Source of the DNA: an uncultured Bacteroidota bacterium
GTDB taxonomy: Bacteria; Bacteroidota; Bacteroidia; Chitinophagales; Chitinophagaceae
Length of the DNA stretch: 34,113 bases
Assembly: GCA_903878475.1 (NCBI GenBank)
Contig: CAIRHQ010000213.1
Span: forward strand, 1-34,113
Direction of reading: 5' to 3'
Shown here: piece after piece, positions 32,497 to 34,113 of the stretch
Layout of the letters: each line of letters starts with the position of its first letter
Position numbering within the stretch: the first letter of the stretch is position 1
Program-made: the position numbers and the translations under genes
Notes under the pieces: model-generated
What the model was told of the DNA's origin: nothing
The model's input: the letters and a program-made list of their open reading frames with translations, nothing else
The model's database searches: none

Positions 32497-33357
32497 ATGG
32501 ATTCCATTGATATCATTTCAACAAACGAAAGAACCATCATCGACTTTAGTAAATGGGGAATTAATGGTTTGGTAGTGATTGGCCATTATAAATATTTTCA
32601 GGTACGCCCCAAGTTGCCCAGACATCATCATCCCAATTTGATAGAAGTGGTGTATTGCGCAAAGGGAGAACAGATGTATGAAGTAAATGAACAGACTTAC
32701 CTGTTAAAAGGAGGAGATATATTTATAACACTGCCTGATGAATTTCATAGCACAGCTGGGTATCCTGAAGATAAAGGCGAATTATACTGGATAATGATTG
32801 ATCTATCAAATGAGAAACTCCTGAATTACGAAAAACAGGAAGCAAAAGCTATCAAACATTCGGTATTACATATTCCCAACAGGCATTTTTCAGGTTCAAA
32901 TTCAATCAAACAAATTCTTGAAAAAATATTAGCCTTTCATAAGTATGAATCATTAAACCTTATTCAAAAAATAACTGTAAAACACTTAATAGAAGGTTTT
33001 CTACTGGAATTGACTGAACTAGGATATAAGGAAACTGCAACTATTAATGATGAAACAATTATTGCTATCAAATTATTTATTGACAAGAATATAAAAAACG
33101 ATTTTAGTATTTCCCAGTTGGCTTCACACGTCCATTTATCTGAATCACGTTTCAAAGCATGGTTTAAAGAACAGACAGGAATCCCCCCTCTTGAATATGT
33201 TCAGCGAAAAAAAATTCAACTCGCTAAAGAATTAATTCTACGGGGACAGGATTCTATTTACGATGTTTCGTTTGAACTTGGGTTTTCATCGTCTCAGTAT
33301 TTCACTAAAGTTTTCAAAAAATTCACCGGATTGAATCCTGGTGAGATAAAAAAATAA
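32497..33357 (+). CDS. AraC-family transcriptional regulator with cupin sensor domain
   Basis: 286 residues. The N-terminal part (about 25-105) is a cupin-like arm with RHHHPNLIEVVYCAKGEQMY and KGGDIFITLPDEFHS, which suggests binding of a small sugar ligand. The C-terminal part (about 188-286) has the two helix-turn-helix motifs of AraC proteins: ISQLASHVHLSESRFKAWFK and the signature stretch from YDVSFELGFSSSQYFTKVFK to FTGLNPGEI. It is the only plus-strand gene of the locus and is divergent from the SIS unit, the usual place for a local activator. The shared element at its own promoter and upstream of susC marks its probable targets. Confidence 0.94.
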   Translation: MDSIDIISTNERTIIDFSKWGINGLVVIGHYKYFQVRPKLPRHHHPNLIEVVYCAKGEQMYEVNEQTYLLKGGDIFITLPDEFHSTAGYPEDKGELYWIMIDLSNEKLLNYEKQEAKAIKHSVLHIPNRHFSGSNSIKQILEKILAFHKYESLNLIQKITVKHLIEGFLLELTELGYKETATINDETIIAIKLFIDKNIKNDFSISQLASHVHLSESRFKAWFKEQTGIPPLEYVQRKKIQLAKELILRGQDSIYDVSFELGFSSSQYFTKVFKKFTGLNPGEIKK

Positions 33358-33524
33358 TCCATACTTATCGATTTAGAAGATGAATACTGCTAGAAGGGAA
33401 ACTCCTTTTCGTTATTTTATCGACAATTTGCGTAATAAGATGAGAAAACACGTAAGACGAAGCACTTGCACGAGAAAATTCGTAAATGCACGTTTACAAA
33501 TGCTCCGGTACTAAATCTCCTAGA

Positions 33525-33674
33525 TTAATCTAATGAAAATGTATTTATTAACTGCTGAATTATTGGCTTCAAACTAATACTCCCCATCCCCTGTTGCTTG
33601 AGAATTTGGCGAGTATTGGGAGACTCCTTTTTTAACAATTCAATAAATGCCAATAAATCTAATCCTTCTACCAT
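33525..33674 (-). CDS. Possible 49-residue ORF, unknown or remnant
   Basis: ATG at 33674 to TAA at 33525. The product begins MVEGLDLLAFIELLKKE and is amphipathic and helix-prone with normal-looking codon use; an in-frame stop lies a few codons upstream of the ATG. I do not recognise it. It sits between araC and the right boundary repeat, so it may be a fragment of a mobile-element gene. No promoter is evident. Confidence 0.3.
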   Translation of the reverse strand: MVEGLDLLAFIELLKKESPNTRQILKQQGMGSISLKPIIQQLINTFSLD

Positions 33675-33800
33675 TGTATGTTTTTTATTAATTCATTTTA
33701 TTCACTTACTGGGACTTTTCTAAAACCAGCATCATTTTGTTCAATTACTGATTGTATTTTCAAAATGTGGTTATTAGTGGAAAATCTACGGTCTTAGTAC

Positions 33801-33828
33801 CCCATATTCCATTTATGCTTGACCCCAA
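33801..33828 (-). repeat. Right boundary inverted repeat of the locus, IS21-end-like
   Basis: On the minus strand it starts TTGGGGTCAAGCAT, whose GGGGTCAAGCAT is identical to the left repeat at 6433-6444. Continuing inward it reads AAATGGAATAT and then GGGG again, 23 bases after the first GGGG. This copies the layout GGGG-TCA-n5-AAATGG of the plus-strand units starting at 33891. Confidence 0.5.
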
Positions 33829-33890
33829 TTTTAAAATTACAGTTTAGTCTTTATATCATTAGCGTAACTATTTGAATTTGAATAGTTCTT

Positions 33891-33973
33891 GGGGATCATT
33901 TAGAAATGGCGAAGATGGGTCATTGAAATTTGGCGATACTAGGTCATGGTATACTGGAGATAGGGGATCACCG
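33891..33973 (+). repeat. Array of 24-bp repeats, likely transposase-binding end of an IS21-type element
   Basis: The triplet TCA recurs at 33896, 33920, 33944 and 33968, exactly 24 bases apart, each time after GGG(A), GGG, AGG or GGG(A). The motif TGGCGA recurs at 33907 and 33931 and as TGGAGA at 33955, also 24 bases apart. That gives three full units and the start of a fourth. Multiple short end repeats of this kind are a known trait of IS21-family ends. No transposase gene is in the window; it could lie to the right. Confidence 0.6.
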
Positions 33974-33989
33974 TGCATGGGTTTTCCAC

Positions 33990-34027
33990 AAATACAAGTC
34001 AAATAATGCGTTTTTTGACTTGTATTT
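33990..34027. terminator. 14-bp perfect hairpin with T-rich flank, possible bidirectional terminator
   Basis: AAATACAAGTCAAA (33990-34003) pairs perfectly with TTTGACTTGTATTT (34014-34027) around a 10-nt loop. A and T runs flank it on both sides, so it could stop transcription from either direction. It lies just past the 24-bp array. Confidence 0.45.
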
Positions 34028-34113
34028 TGAAAATAGGTGTCAAAAATTATACTATTTGAATCATAAGCAATTATTGTAATTTTTTAAGCTTGAGATCTAG
34101 AATCGCCCTAACA

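Larger units (their letters stand above)
33358..34113. other. 756-bp non-coding right flank
   Basis: No convincing gene is present. It holds a 49-codon minus-strand frame (33525-33674), a 44-codon basic plus-strand frame (33380-33514) that I do not trust, the right boundary repeat (33801-33828), a 24-bp-period array (33891-33973) and a 14-bp hairpin (33990-34027). A weak AAGG/CCTT stem near 33397-33414, after araC, is too short to call a terminator. Confidence 0.6.

Noticed and set aside
33380-33514. 44-residue plus-strand ORF after araC
   Set aside because: Very basic composition, no start signal and no recognisable feature; likely chance.
33891-33973. CRISPR array
   Set aside because: The period is only 24 bp, units are degenerate throughout rather than repeat plus unique spacer, and no cas gene is near.

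Overview
The window is chromosomal DNA of a Bacteroidota member, most likely family Chitinophagaceae or a close relative. The evidence is a SusC/SusD pair, lipoprotein signals ending in Cys, promoters with a TTTG ... TAnnTTTG layout, weak ribosome binding sites, low GC, and an M1-peptidase tail and LemA/TPM cluster of the type seen in that group. The genus cannot be fixed from this sequence alone.

Left part (1-6360), core genome. The 3' end of a HEAT-repeat protein (probable M1 aminopeptidase) runs on the plus strand and abuts a convergent, exported protein of unknown function with no spacer. A lemA-TPM-TPM cluster follows, then the glycolytic pair gapA-pgk, all on the minus strand. A tRNA-Glu(TTC) with its own clear promoter and a strong terminator closes this block.

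Middle and right (6430-33360), a polysaccharide utilisation locus almost entirely on the minus strand. Unit 1, in transcription order, is susC and susD with a terminator. After it come a scrap of a deleted sulfatase, GH29 fucosidase, sulfatase, SDR dehydrogenase, GH29 fucosidase, L-fuconate dehydratase, SSS sodium/sugar symporter, exported RhaM-type mutarotase, beta-propeller glycosidase, GH20 hexosaminidase, sulfatase and a GH95-like enzyme. Unit 2 is a SIS-domain protein, an uncharacterised cytosolic TIM-barrel protein, an FHS-family sugar permease and a third sulfatase. An AraC-family regulator is divergent from unit 2. A nearly identical 27-bp element lies upstream of susC and in the araC/SIS intergenic region, which ties both units to one regulator.

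Read together, the locus should bind and strip a sulfated, fucosylated glycan that contains N-acetylhexosamine, such as a mucin-like or fucosylated glycosaminoglycan-like material. Fucose would be freed outside the cytoplasm, mutarotated, imported and oxidised through L-fuconate. Unit 2 may handle a second sugar, possibly an amino or sulfated sugar. No endo-acting glycanase, polysaccharide lyase or sulfatase maturase is present.

The locus is bracketed by short inverted sequences sharing a 12-bp core (6433-6444 and 33815-33826). Just outside the right one is an array with an exact 24-bp period. I read these as IS21-type transposon ends, which suggests the locus was brought in next to the tRNA. 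The last 750 bases hold no convincing gene.
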